DNA of 33,451 nucleotides from Fimbriiglobus sp. (GCA_025362195.1 JANYHV010000236.1:1-33451), one strand, 5' to 3'; positions 24,900 through 33,451 are shown, numbered from the stretch's first letter. Translations and numbers: made by a program. The notes: generated by a model from the letters alone, not told the origin.

Positions 24900-26225
24900 A
24901 TGCGCCACTTTTTCACCCTGCTCGCCGTCGCGTTCGTGACCGCCCCCGCCCCCGGCCAGTCCCCGGCGAAACCGCACCTCGCGGCGGTCGATGCCCGCAT
25001 CGCCGCCGAGTCGCCGGACCTCGTCAAGCTGTACCTGCACCTGCACGAGAACCCCGAACTGTCGCTCTTCGAGGTGCAGTCGGCGGCGCGGATGGCGAAG
25101 GAACTGACCGCCGTGGGGTTCGCGGTCACGCCCGACTTCGGCGGCCACGGCGTCGTCGGCCTCTTCGCCAACGGCCCCGGCCCGACGATCATGGTCCGGG
25201 CCGACATGGACGCCCTCCCCGTCACCGAGCAAACCGGCGTGCCCTACGCCAGCAAGGTCCGCACCCGCGACCGGTCCGGCAACGACACCGGCGTCATGCA
25301 CGCCTGCGGGCACGACGTTCACATGACCTGCTTCGTCGGCACCGCCCGCGTTCTGGTCGCGCTCAAGGACAAGTGGTCGGGCACGCTGATGTTCGTCGCG
25401 CAGCCCGCCGAGGAGGTCGGCATGGGCGCGAAGGCGATGCTCGACGCCGGGCTGTTCACCAAGTTCAAGAAGCCGGACTACGGGGTCGCGCTGCACTGCG
25501 AGGCCCGCCTGCCGGTCGGCCAGGTCGCGTACAGCGAAGGGCTGGCGCTGGCCAACGTCGATACCGTGGACGTGACCATCAAGGGCAAGGGCGGGCACGG
25601 CGCGGCCCCGCACACGACCGTCGATCCCATCGTGTTGGCGGCGAAAATTATCCTCGACTTGCAGACGATCGCGTCCCGGGAAGTGAACCCGACCGACCCC
25701 GTGGTCGTCACCGTCGGGTCGATCCACGGCGGCACCAAGCACAACATCATCCCGAACGAGGTGAAGTTGCAACTCACCGTCCGCTCGACCAAGGACGGCG
25801 TCCGCGACCAGGTGCTCAAGGCCATCGACCGCAAGTGCAAGGCCGCCGCCCTGGGGGCCAACGCCCCCGAGCCGGAGGTGCGAGTGCGACTCGAGGAGTA
25901 CACCCCTTCGACGATCAACGACGTGCCGCTGACCCGCCGCCTGACGGGGGTCTTCCGCGACTTCCTGGGCGACGCGAACGTGATCGAGCGCGCCCCGATT
26001 TTGGGCGGCGAGGACTTCGGCCGGTTCGGCCGCGAGGGCGTGCCGATCTGCATGTACTTCCTGGGCACGATCGCCCCCGACAAGTACGCCGCCGCCCAAC
26101 GCCCCGGGGCGGGCACCCTCCCGAGCATGCACGCCGACAGCTTCGCCCCCCTCCCCGGCCCGAGCATCGCCGTCGGCGTCAAAACGTTGAGCGCGGCCGT
26201 GCTGGAGTTACTGGGCAAGAAGTAA
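24900..26225 (+). CDS. Exported M20-family amidohydrolase
   Basis: 441 residues with a signal peptide (about 1-19). It matches the M20D amidohydrolases/carboxypeptidases: M-V-R-A-D-M-D-A-L-P (98-107), H-A-C-G-H-D (134-139, Cys136 and His138 as metal ligands), P-A-E-E-V (169-173, catalytic Glu171 and ligand Glu172), A-L-H-C-E and G-G-E-D-F-G-R-F near the end. Such enzymes remove acyl or amino-acid groups from N-acyl amino acids or peptides; here it would act outside the cytoplasm. The exact substrate is unknown. It stands alone and is followed by a strong palindrome before the convergent CotH gene. Confidence 0.92.
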   Translation: MRHFFTLLAVAFVTAPAPGQSPAKPHLAAVDARIAAESPDLVKLYLHLHENPELSLFEVQSAARMAKELTAVGFAVTPDFGGHGVVGLFANGPGPTIMVRADMDALPVTEQTGVPYASKVRTRDRSGNDTGVMHACGHDVHMTCFVGTARVLVALKDKWSGTLMFVAQPAEEVGMGAKAMLDAGLFTKFKKPDYGVALHCEARLPVGQVAYSEGLALANVDTVDVTIKGKGGHGAAPHTTVDPIVLAAKIILDLQTIASREVNPTDPVVVTVGSIHGGTKHNIIPNEVKLQLTVRSTKDGVRDQVLKAIDRKCKAAALGANAPEPEVRVRLEEYTPSTINDVPLTRRLTGVFRDFLGDANVIERAPILGGEDFGRFGREGVPICMYFLGTIAPDKYAAAQRPGAGTLPSMHADSFAPLPGPSIAVGVKTLSAAVLELLGKK

Positions 26226-26231
26226 GTATCC

Positions 26232-26302
26232 GGCGAGCCGAGAGCGTCAGCGACCGGAGTTCGTAGCGTAAGAACTCCGGTCGCTCACGCTCTCGGCTCG
26301 CC
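26232..26302. repeat. Large palindromic repeat (31-base arms)
   Basis: Arms 26232-26262 and 26272-26302 are reverse complements at 30 of 31 positions around a 9-base spacer. It sits exactly between two convergent genes (amidohydrolase stop 26225, CotH stop 26325), where an RNA of either strand would fold into a very stable hairpin and could end transcription. A half-copy lies at 23103-23136, so it belongs to a repeat family rather than being a one-off terminator. Confidence 0.9.
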
Positions 26303-26324
26303 AATGAGCGCGGCGTCGTCGGCG

Positions 26325-28145
26325 TCAGTGGGCGGCTTTGATTTCGGGGTGGTTGAGCAGGTACGCCCGGCGTTGGTCCGCGAACGCGCGCACGCTCAGC
26401 GCGGGGCCGCGGCCTCCGGGCGGGGCGGCCGCGACCGGCTCGTCGGCCGTCATCCGCCGGAAGTCGGCGAGCGAGTCGAGCTTGCGGGTGTCGGCTTCGA
26501 CCTCCTTGTCGATCAGCGCGCGGTACCGGGCGACGACCGGGCCGAGCGTCTTCCAGTCGAGCGACTCGTCCGCGATGGTCTTGACGTTGGCCAGGTACTT
26601 GGCGCGGAACGCTGTGACCGCGAGCACCTTGCTGCGGAGCGGCTTGCGCGCGTCGTCGAGCGCGACCAGCGGGTCGAGTTCGATGCCGTTCCCGCCGCGC
26701 GGCCCGGCCATCCCGCCGGGACCACCCGGCCCGCCCGGGCGACCGCCCGGCCCAACGGGGCCACCGGTACCGCCGCCGGGTCCGCTGAACCGCTTGAGGT
26801 CGGCCTTCTGCGGGGCGGTCAGGAGCGCGTCGAGTTTGCCATCGACTTCCTTCTGGAGGTCGGCGAGTTGCTTCTTCTGCTCGTCGGTCATCTTGAGCAC
26901 GTCTTGCACGAACGAGGGGAGAACTTCGCCCGGGCGGGGCATCCGCATCCCGAAGCCGCCGGGGCCGCCGGGGCCGCCGCCGACGGGCTGGAAGGCCTCG
27001 TTCATGTCGTGCGGGACGGCGTGGAACTTCCCCTTCGGGTCGAGGTACAGGGTGTAGTCGCTGGCCCGCACCCAGTACCCGTCGTTGTTGATCAGGGCCA
27101 CGTCGAGGGCCAGAAACCAGAGCAGGCCGTCCACGTCGAGGATCGGCTTCAGGGCCGCTTCGAGCTTGTCCGCCGGAGTCTGGTCGAGGACTTTGCACAG
27201 GTGAATGAGGGCCTGCCACGGCTTTTCGCCGTCCGCCGACTTGATCGTGTACCGCCGCTTGTAGTCCTCGGGCTTGTCCCCGAGGTAGTCGAGCCCGCCG
27301 CCGCCGCCGGGGCTGCCCCGGACCTTCCAGCGGGTGCCCTTGTCGGTCTGGTAGTTCTCGGCGAGGAACTGCTTGTCGAACTGCTGGACGTTCGGGTAGA
27401 CGCCCCAACTCTCGCCGTTGACGACGACCTTGACGAAGTTCGCCTTCGGCGTCGGCGTGTGCCGGCGGGCGAGTTCGGAATAGAGAACGGTGCTCAGGAA
27501 CGACGGGTCGTCGTGCGAGTTGAGCAGGTTCAGCGTCTTGTACCCGCCCAGCCGCTGCTTCGGGTCGGCGAAGTCCATCGACAGGTTGAAGGACCGCTTC
27601 GACCCGGCCGGGACCATGCCGTAAGACGACATGCCGCGGAAGTGAACGCCGACGTTCGGGTAGACCTTGCCGTCCACGGTGAGGGTCGCCGGCACCTCGA
27701 CGTCGGTGCCGTGGAAGTCCTGGACCTCCGCCTCCCAGTCCTTGCCCTCGAAGTCTAGGAACAGGGTGCGCAGCACGGCCGGGTCGTACAGCCCGGCCCC
27801 CGGGTACGTTTGGACGTCCACCGGGGAGACCTTCGGCCCGGGCCGTGGGGCCTCCTTGACGCGCCCCCCCGGGCCGAAGCCGCCGGGGCCGAACCCGCCC
27901 GGGCCGCGCTGGCCGGCGTCCTTTTTGAGCGAGTCGCGGGCCGCCTGCCGTTCGACCGCGTTCAGCCAGCCGTCGCCGTTCTTGTCGAACTGCGCTAACA
28001 ACTTGCGCGGGGCTTGCTCCCACGGCGGCATGAACCCGCCCGGCCCGCCGGGACCACCCCCCGGCGGCTGGGCCGATCCGCTCGCGGCCGCCGCCACGAG
28101 GAGGAAGCCGCCGAGACCCACCGCCACCACGGACCGCCTAATCAT
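26325..28145 (-). CDS. Exported CotH-family kinase-like protein with EF-hand
   Basis: 606 residues with a signal peptide (about 1-25). An EF-hand loop D-K-N-G-D-G-W (54-60) comes first, then the CotH domain: F-R-G-M-S-S-Y, K-R-S-F-N-L-S-M-D-F and Y-K-T-L-N-L-L-N-S-H-D-D-P-S-F-L, and the later H-A-V-P-H-D-M-N-E-A-F with its acidic metal-binding residues. CotH proteins of Bacillus are atypical protein kinases. Gly/Pro-rich stretches (about 27-40, 85-95, 390-405 and 458-490) divide the chain, and a segment with M-T-D-E-Q-K-K-Q-L looks like an LTXXQ-type helix. Bacterial secreted CotH proteins are often tied to surface structures, but its substrate is unknown. It lies 174 bases downstream of the CRTAC1-type gene on the same strand. 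Confidence 0.9.
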   Translation of the reverse strand: MIRRSVVAVGLGGFLLVAAAASGSAQPPGGGPGGPGGFMPPWEQAPRKLLAQFDKNGDGWLNAVERQAARDSLKKDAGQRGPGGFGPGGFGPGGRVKEAPRPGPKVSPVDVQTYPGAGLYDPAVLRTLFLDFEGKDWEAEVQDFHGTDVEVPATLTVDGKVYPNVGVHFRGMSSYGMVPAGSKRSFNLSMDFADPKQRLGGYKTLNLLNSHDDPSFLSTVLYSELARRHTPTPKANFVKVVVNGESWGVYPNVQQFDKQFLAENYQTDKGTRWKVRGSPGGGGGLDYLGDKPEDYKRRYTIKSADGEKPWQALIHLCKVLDQTPADKLEAALKPILDVDGLLWFLALDVALINNDGYWVRASDYTLYLDPKGKFHAVPHDMNEAFQPVGGGPGGPGGFGMRMPRPGEVLPSFVQDVLKMTDEQKKQLADLQKEVDGKLDALLTAPQKADLKRFSGPGGGTGGPVGPGGRPGGPGGPGGMAGPRGGNGIELDPLVALDDARKPLRSKVLAVTAFRAKYLANVKTIADESLDWKTLGPVVARYRALIDKEVEADTRKLDSLADFRRMTADEPVAAAPPGGRGPALSVRAFADQRRAYLLNHPEIKAAH

Positions 28146-28319
28146 CGCTCGCCCTCGACCGGTGTTCGGACCCCCCCCGCACGAATTTCGGCGGGGCTGT
28201 GAGTGCCACGGTAACGACCCGGACGCGAACCCCGCCGTGAGAAGTTCGTGAGTCGATTTCGAGTGGATTGCGAGTCCTTCGACGTGAGCGAAGCGAAGCG
28301 GTTGTTCGCCGGCCGCGCG

Positions 28320-31300
28320 TCACGGCTTGATCGTCTGGCCCGGGGTGACGGTGTCGATCGAGTCGGGACCGTCCCGGGATTCGTCGATGATGACGTGCCG
28401 GTCCGCGGCGATACCGGTCAGCACTTGCACCCGCCCGGACGGCCAGCGGACCGTCAACGTGTCCACCTTCGCGTCCCCGGCGAGGCCGAAATGGACCTGA
28501 CTGGGGGCCTGCGAAAAGTACCCGCCGGCCGGGAAGAGTTCGCGGACGATCTTCCGCCCGTTGACCTCGGCGGTGAGCCGCGCGCCGATACCGCGGCGGT
28601 TGCTCTTTTCGCCGCGGAGGGAGACGGTCAGGTGGTGGGCGACCGGCAGCCGGTTTTCGAACAGCAACAGCGGCCCGCCCCCGGCCTGGCGGACGATCAA
28701 ATCGGGCATCCCGGTGTTGCGGAAGTCCGCGGCGACGACGGACCGGCCGTCGCCGTCGCTGTCGGTGCCGCTGAGGTGGCTCGCGTCGAGGAACTCCCGA
28801 CCGCCCGCATTGAAGTAGAGCCGGTTCCGCTCGAACGCGCTGAGGTTGTGGCCTTCCTTGATGATCTTCCACGGGTTGCCGACCCAGAACTCGCCGAGCT
28901 TGGGGTCGAGCGAGCCGGGCAGTTTGATTTCGCAGTTCCGGTTGCACGGCTGTGACACGACAGCCAACCAGACACAGTTTCAGCCGTCGGGTTTGTCGCG
29001 GTCGCGGCTGAGGTACCCGGCGGTGGCGTACACGTCCAGGAACCCGTCCCCGTTCAGGTCGGCCAGGGCGGCCCCGTACGCCCACCCGACGGACGCGAGG
29101 TGCTTGGCCGCGCCCGCCTGCTCGAACTTGAGATCGCCCTTGTTGAGGTGCAGTTGACTGCCGGCCACAAGCCGCTTGAGCTTTTCCATCACTTTGGGCG
29201 GGTACGCGTCCGGCTTCAAGTTGCCGATCACCCGGGTGCCGGCCTTGGAGTACATGTTCGCCGAGTAGATGTCGATCCGGCCGTCGTTGTCGATGTCGCC
29301 GACCGCCAGGCCCATCGTCCCGAAGTCGGACGGCCGGTCGGCGAGCGGGTGCGGTTTGAACGTGCCGTCCCGGTTGTTCACGAGCAGCACGCCGTCGCCG
29401 AACTCGTTCGGCACGTACAGGTCGGGCCAGCCGTCGTCGTCCGCGTCCAGCCAGGCGGCGGTGAACGACGACCGGTAGTCGCCCCGGGTGCCCGACTTCT
29501 TGGTCGCGTCTTCGAATTTCCAGTCGCCCAGATTCCGCAGGAGCAGGTTCCCGTGCGCGCTGTTGCTCCGGCCTTCGAGCCACGACATGTTCCCGGCGGC
29601 CCCGGCGCGGGTGAGGTACAGGTCGAGTCGCCCGTCGCGGTCGTAGTCGGCGACGAGGATGCCCGTCAGGTTCTCCGGCAGGGTCGCCGAACAGCGGTCG
29701 GTGGCGTCGGCGAACTTCGCACCGCCCTCGTTCCGGTACACCCGGCTCTCCAGGATGAGGTCGTCCCAGCCGTCACCGTCCAGATCGACCCACGCCGCGG
29801 CACTGATGCCGGCCGTCTTCCGCGGCAGTCCCGTCCGTTCGGTGACGTCGGTAAACTTCCCGCCGGGGCCGCCGCGGTACAGGGCGTTCCCGGTCACGTC
29901 TGTGACCAGCACGTCGAGGTAGCCGTCCCGGTCGAAGTCGGTGACGTACACCCCGCCGGTCGTCGGCACCCACTTCTTATTCGTCCAATTGTCGTGCAGC
30001 CCAGTGTTCAGGCCGCGTGCCGCCGCCGCCTCGGCGAACAGCGGCCGCGGGGATCGGGCCACGGCCAGGAGCCGGACGTGGGCGGCGCGGAGCCACCCGC
30101 CGGCCGCGAGGGCCGGTTCGGCGGGGGCCGGTACTTCAAACGCGAGGGTCGCGGTCACCTCGGCCGGCCCGCCCGCGGCCGTCGTGCCGTGCATCCGCAG
30201 TTGCGCCTTGCCCGCCCAAACGCCTTCGACGCGGGACGGGTCTTTCGGCTGCAAGGTGGCGACGACCAGTTTCACCTTCGGGGCGGCCCCGAACACCCGG
30301 CGCAGTTCGACCGCCCGTTGCACGAACTGTGCGGCCGTCACCGGGAGGGCCGCGGCCCCCGACTCCTGGAGCCGGTCCACGTCCGCGTACCCCGCCGACT
30401 TCGTTACCGTCGGGGCACCCGGCTCGGACCCGGCGAACTCCGGGGCCAGGAACCGGGCGAGTTCGGTCGCGTCGCCCCGGGCCACCGCCGCGGCGAAGAG
30501 CTCGAACCCGTACTTGTTCAGGACGTTGCCCCGGTGCTCGATCTCCCACAGCCGCTTCTGCTCCGCGTCCGGGAGTTCCATCGACTCGAATTCGTCGTTC
30601 CGGCTCGGGCCGGTCCGGTCCGCCCCGGTCCGCGCGAGGGCCTCGTCGGCCGCGACTCGGACGGCGGCGTTGTGGTCGCGCAGTAGCGCCCGGAGGAGCG
30701 GGGCGGCGTCCCGGGCGTGAACCCCGGCCAGCCCCAGCCCGCCCGCCGCGATCGCGCGAGTCGCGTCCGGGGCGGGGCGGTCGAGAACCCCGGACAGGGT
30801 CGGGACGGCGGCGTTCGTTCCGGCGGCCGCGGTCCCGAGCGCCCGCAGCGCGACCTGACGGATCGTCATCGGGAACACGTCCAGGTCGGTGTCGTTGTCG
30901 TCGTCGGCCGCCGCCTGAATCAGTTCGGGGACGGCCGGGCGGGCGTCCTCTTTGAGCCGGATCAGGGCCAGGGTGGCGTTCATCCGGACGAGCGGGTTCG
31001 GGTCGAGGACCGCGGCCGCCAGGTCGCCGACGACCGCCCGCGACGCCGGGGCCAGCTTACTCAGGGCCGCCGCTGCCGCCGCCCGCACGTCCGGGTCGGC
31101 GTCCCGGCGCATTGCCTCGGCGAGCCGCGGCAGGAACCCGGTAGGGTCCGTGCCGAGTTGGCCCAGGCCCCACGCGGCCGCGGTCCGCACTTCGGGGTTC
31201 GGGTCCGACAGCGCTCGGACCAACTGCCGCTCGGACCGCCCACTGCCGGCCACCGCTTGGTACACCACCGACAGGTGGACCGGACTTCCGGGCACGGCCA

Positions 31301-31388
31301 AGGCCGCGACCGACACGATTGCGATTCCGAGGCCGATCCACCGGCCGCGGTGTCGCGCCCGCGGCGGGGGAGGAGGACCGAGTGACAT
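28320..31388 (-). CDS. CRTAC1-type HEAT/FG-GAP/ASPIC protein; in-frame TGA, candidate selenoprotein
   Basis: 1022 residues if the TGA at 28980-28982 is read as selenocysteine 803. A membrane anchor or signal (16-34) is followed by HEAT-like repeats (about 55-260), a middle domain, then FG-GAP/VCBS repeats with D-x-D-x-D-G loops (484-785, for example D-F-D-R-D-G and D-L-N-G-D-G). After the TGA the same frame runs on through N-C-V-W, Cys815/Cys819, another D-S-D-G-D-G and the ASPIC/UnbV domain (about 930-995), which normally ends this family. The downstream part has no good start codon or ribosome site, so it is not a separate gene. A SECIS-like hairpin follows the TGA. Start ATG 31388 is chosen because upstream TTG codons give no signal. 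Alternatives are a true stop, a pseudogene or a sequencing error. Confidence 0.8.
28940..28969 (-). promoter_or_regulatory. SECIS-like hairpin downstream of the in-frame TGA
   Basis: On the minus strand, 10 bases after the TGA, GGUU pairs with AACC and GGCUGU pairs with ACAGCC; the loop CGUGUC begins 21 bases after the TGA. A 4-base bulge lies on the 3' side. Bacterial SECIS hairpins lie directly downstream of UGA with a small apical loop containing GU, about 16-37 bases away; this one fits both. No folding energy or covariance was computed. Confidence 0.5.
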
Positions 31389-31427
31389 GGGAGAGTCATC
31401 CACTTGGTTCGATGCTGCTTTGAGCAA

Positions 31428-31456
31428 AGTCTAGCCGCGCCGGCCCGGCGGCACAA
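31428..31456 (-). promoter_or_regulatory. Promoter of the CRTAC1-type gene
   Basis: On the minus strand TTGTGC (31451-31456) and TAGACT (31428-31433) are exactly 17 bases apart, the best sigma-70 spacing, each matching 4 of 6 consensus bases. They lie about 40 bases before ATG 31388, giving a leader of roughly 30 bases. Confidence 0.5.
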
Positions 31457-31550
31457 GAGGCCGGCCCCGTTTTCGCGGTAGTTCGCGCGCGACGGCCGGC
31501 CGCGGTTCGGGTAGACTGCCGTCGGTCTGCCCGCCCCCCGAGTGACGCCG

Positions 31551-31772
31551 ATGCCCATCTCCTGGAACGAAATCCGCCAGAACGCGACCGCCTTCTCCAA
31601 GCGCTGGGCCACCGAGTCGCGGGAGTCGGCGGAGCGGCAGACCTTCTGGAACGAGTTGTTCCGCGCTGCCCACATTATTGCCACAGGCAGGAGCGTGGGA
31701 AACATGACGCTCAAGGTCACCGGCTGCTGCGAGACGCTTATCGAGCGGGTGAAGGCAAAACTGAAAGGCTAA
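31551..31772 (+). pseudogene. N-terminal remnant of an MmeI-like type IIG DNA methyltransferase
   Basis: The first 35 or so residues (P-I-S-W-N-E-I-R, A-F-S-K-R-W, F-W-N-E-L-F) match the beginning of MmeI-like restriction-modification methyltransferases, proteins of about 900 or more residues. After about base 31660 the match is lost and the frame runs through unrelated sequence to a stop at 31772, giving 73 residues. A TAGACT box (31512-31517) lies upstream and may be the old promoter. The matching C-terminal end of the same family is found about 1 kb further on, so the central catalytic part is gone. Confidence 0.7.
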
Positions 31773-31829
31773 ATTCTTGCCTCGAAGTAGAACCTGATAC
31801 CGCGTGGGGCCAAGAGTAGAGCCATCTCG

Positions 31830-32357
31830 TCAAGGTAGTGTGCTGACAAGTTGCAAAAAGCTAGTCACCCGTTCCGTCGCCAAGTCCCGAGCTTCGACGA
31901 CCATATCCCTCGAAGATTTCGAGAATTCGGTACCAGCGATTTTGAACCTGGTGTACTCCGCCGGGTTATTGGAAAGCACTCGTCGCACCCGCGAGTGCGT
32001 CAGCGGGTTTCTCGCCTGAAGTACCTCGCAATACCTCAGATCGGCCAGAACGGAATCGACCCATTCCACTACAGGCGTCGGAAGGCGCATTCTCTCCCTT
32101 CCTACTGCTTTTATATCTTTACCTGACGGATCGAAACTCCTCATGTCGAGTTGCCGACGCACAACTATGTCCAAGCAGTAAAGCCGCCCGAGTACCGCCG
32201 CGCACAAGTCGAGTGCGGTGATTGACGACCCCACAGCCCAACGGACGTGGGAAATATCGACGATTTCTGCCGACTCGTCGGTGCCGGGAGCGGCTCGGAA
32301 CGTCTCGTCAATTCGGCCCAAGTAATGAAGCCCCTCGACAGTAAATGTTGACCACAA
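31830..32357 (-). CDS. Hypothetical protein, lower GC
   Basis: Up to 175 residues, with no recognised family. The frame is open from TTG 32357 (further upstream start codons CTG or ATT are possible; a GAGGAG-like site lies near 32375). It has a hydrophobic patch (S-S-I-T-A-L-D-L-C-A-A-V-L-G-R-L-Y, about 44-60) and a charged C-terminal helix. Its base composition is clearly less GC-rich than the chromosome around it, and it occupies the gap between two scraps of one methyltransferase gene, so it was probably brought in by the event that destroyed that gene. It could also be chance open sequence. Confidence 0.45.
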   Translation of the reverse strand: MWSTFTVEGLHYLGRIDETFRAAPGTDESAEIVDISHVRWAVGSSITALDLCAAVLGRLYCLDIVVRRQLDMRSFDPSGKDIKAVGRERMRLPTPVVEWVDSVLADLRYCEVLQARNPLTHSRVRRVLSNNPAEYTRFKIAGTEFSKSSRDMVVEARDLATERVTSFLQLVSTLP

Positions 32358-32656
32358 AATCAGAGCGCCGATTTCTCCTCGATCCTGTCCACGTTACTCG
32401 AACGCCGCGACGGTGTCACTCGGTAGTAGTGGCCAAGACTAACCCACCATAACTCTTCATCCCACGGCGGTCGAACGCCGGTCATCTTAGGTGTGGGGCA
32501 AATCCGTTCACTCAGCCGCCAATCAGTGATACGCCGATCCATTCTACTCCAAACCCTTCTAACGTCCCTTCTCGCTGATCGGCCCACGGGAGTTGACCAC
32601 TCTTGGCGTTCACATTCGAATGACAGACGGTGTCTTCGCCTCGACGGCCGCACGAG
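32358..32656. other. Intergenic sequence without a recognisable gene
   Basis: About 300 bases of lower GC content between the hypothetical ORF and the C-terminal methyltransferase remnant. Short open frames occur on both strands, but none has a family match, ribosome site or sensible start. I see no tRNA, hairpin or repeat in it. Confidence 0.5.
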
Positions 32657-32968
32657 CCGTCGGAGAAGTTGCGGGGGGCGGTCGAGGCGAAAGGGGCCGC
32701 GGTGCTGGCGGCGCGGGCCAAGTACCCGGCCGCAAGCCTGGCCGACCTGTACGACCCGCTGAGGATGCCGCCGGACCTGACGAAGGCGCACGCGGAGTTG
32801 GACCGCGCCGCGGAGCGCTGCTACCGCCCCGAGCCGTTCGCCGCCGACCGCGACCGGGTGGAGTTCCTGTTCGCGGAGTACGAGCGCCTGACGAACCCCC
32901 TAACCGCCGGCCTCGGCGCGAAGCCGAAGGCGGCCCGCCGCGCGGCGAAACCGGACACCGTACAATAA
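32657..32968 (+). pseudogene. C-terminal remnant of an MmeI-like type IIG DNA methyltransferase
   Basis: The frame, ending at 32968, encodes the typical end of MmeI-like methyltransferases: S-L-A-D-L-Y-D-P-L, then M-P-P-D-L-T-K-A-H, L-D-R-A-A-E-R-C-Y, and a last helix D-R-V-E-F-L-F-A-E-Y-E. No start codon or ribosome site fits, and nothing of the methylase or nuclease domains precedes it. It is in a different frame from the N-terminal remnant at 31551. GC content is again as high as in the core genome, unlike the sequence just before it, so the edge near 32650 is a likely junction. Confidence 0.75.
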
Positions 32969-33000
32969 CACGTACCGCCGTGCCCCCGAGGAGTATCGCC

Positions 33001-33213
33001 GTGCCCCGTACGTTGCCGCTGGCGGCCGTTCAACCCAAGCTCGCCGAACTCGTCGCCGGCATGGTGCCGGGCGAAGAAGTGGTGCTGACGACGCACGGCT
33101 AACCGGCGGCCGTGGTGACGCGCCCGGCCCGCACGAGTTGGCCGAGTCAACCCGGCACGGCCAAGGACCTCACGCTCTGGATGGCCCCGGACTTCGACGC
33201 CCCGCTCGAATGA
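33001..33213 (+). pseudogene. Phd/YefM-like antitoxin with internal stop
   Basis: Starting at GTG 33001 (GAGGAG 7 bases upstream; TACAAT at 32961-32966 as a possible -10) the first 33 residues read like the start of a small planctomycete Phd-type antitoxin (L-P-L-A-A-V-Q-x-K-L-A-E-L, P-G-E-E-V-V-L-T). A TAA at 33100-33102 follows, and the same frame continues with P-A-A-V-V-T, W-P-S-Q-P-G-T-A-K-D and M-A-P-D-F-D-A-P-L-E, the usual end of this antitoxin, to TGA 33211-33213. The TAA probably arose from a CAA (Gln) codon. The last few family residues are missing, and the repeat element begins right after the TGA. No toxin gene is visible. Confidence 0.75.
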
Positions 33214-33451
33214 CGACGCTGCTGCTCGAACGCCTCGGCGAAAAACCCATTCGTCGAAAGGTACACGGCGTCAAGCGAGTGCACCTCCGCCATCCTGCCG
33301 ACCTGGGAATCGGGCATCGATCAGGTTCTCGGCTCCGCCGCAGGCGACTCGTGTTAGCCCGACGCGCTAGCGAGGGTCGATGGGTCATTGACAATGACGG
33401 GGATCGCCGGCCGAAGGGGTTTTTCGCCGAGGCGTTCGAGCAGCAGCGTCG
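33214..33451. mobile_element. Short element with perfect 35-bp inverted ends (MITE-like), reaching the window edge
   Basis: 33214-33248 and 33417-33451 are exact reverse complements over 35 bases; the right copy ends with the window, so the arms may be longer. The 168 bases between encode no convincing protein, so if mobile it is non-autonomous. The interior includes a TCATTG/CAATGA small hairpin (33385-33397) and a segment around 33350-33380 that looks like a dispersed planctomycete intergenic repeat. The left end abuts the truncated antitoxin. Target duplication cannot be checked because the right flank is outside the window. Confidence 0.6.

Overview
The window is 33.5 kb of very GC-rich bacterial chromosome. 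Tight gene packing, frequent GTG starts with 4-base start/stop overlaps, an exosortase/PEP-CTERM pair, a CotH protein, a DUF1080 protein, a CRTAC1-type FG-GAP/ASPIC protein and an OprP-like porin together suggest a planctomycete, most likely of the Gemmata group. That placement is inferred from gene content; no phylogenetic marker was compared.

Left edge (1-620): the C-terminal end of a tyrosine recombinase stops just before the 3' end of a tRNA-Lys(CTT) gene, as at the border of an integrated element. Housekeeping and surface region (715-4773): pheT, a YceH-family protein and a small zinc-ribbon membrane protein. Next (12154 down to 4786, minus strand) comes a seven-gene, nearly gapless operon: exosortase, a double VanZ-like membrane protein, a GT4 glycosyltransferase, an O-antigen-ligase-like polymerase, a second GT4, a hexapeptide acyltransferase and a GT2 glycosyltransferase. 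It looks like an exopolysaccharide/protein-glycosylation unit coupled to PEP-CTERM sorting. A likely substrate, a PEP-CTERM protein with an HExxE motif, lies at 19726-20706 in a stretch of visibly lower GC.

Middle region (12310-28145): a two-FHA-domain protein, a PhoD-like phosphatase, glgA, a putative DUF4261 protein overlapping a TPR/DUF3299-like lipo- or periplasmic protein, an OprP-like porin, gluQ (glutamyl-Q tRNA-Asp synthetase), a DUF1080 protein, an exported M20 amidohydrolase and an EF-hand CotH protein. Four intergenic palindromic repeats of three kinds separate these genes.

Right region (28320-33451): a large exported HEAT + FG-GAP + ASPIC/UnbV protein is interrupted by one in-frame TGA. 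The frame continues into the expected C-terminal domain, and a SECIS-like hairpin lies just downstream of the TGA, so it is a good selenoprotein candidate. Beyond it is a decayed accessory zone: the N- and C-terminal scraps of an MmeI-like type IIG DNA methyltransferase around an unrelated lower-GC ORF, a Phd-like antitoxin with a nonsense codon, and a short element with perfect 35-bp inverted ends that reaches the window edge.
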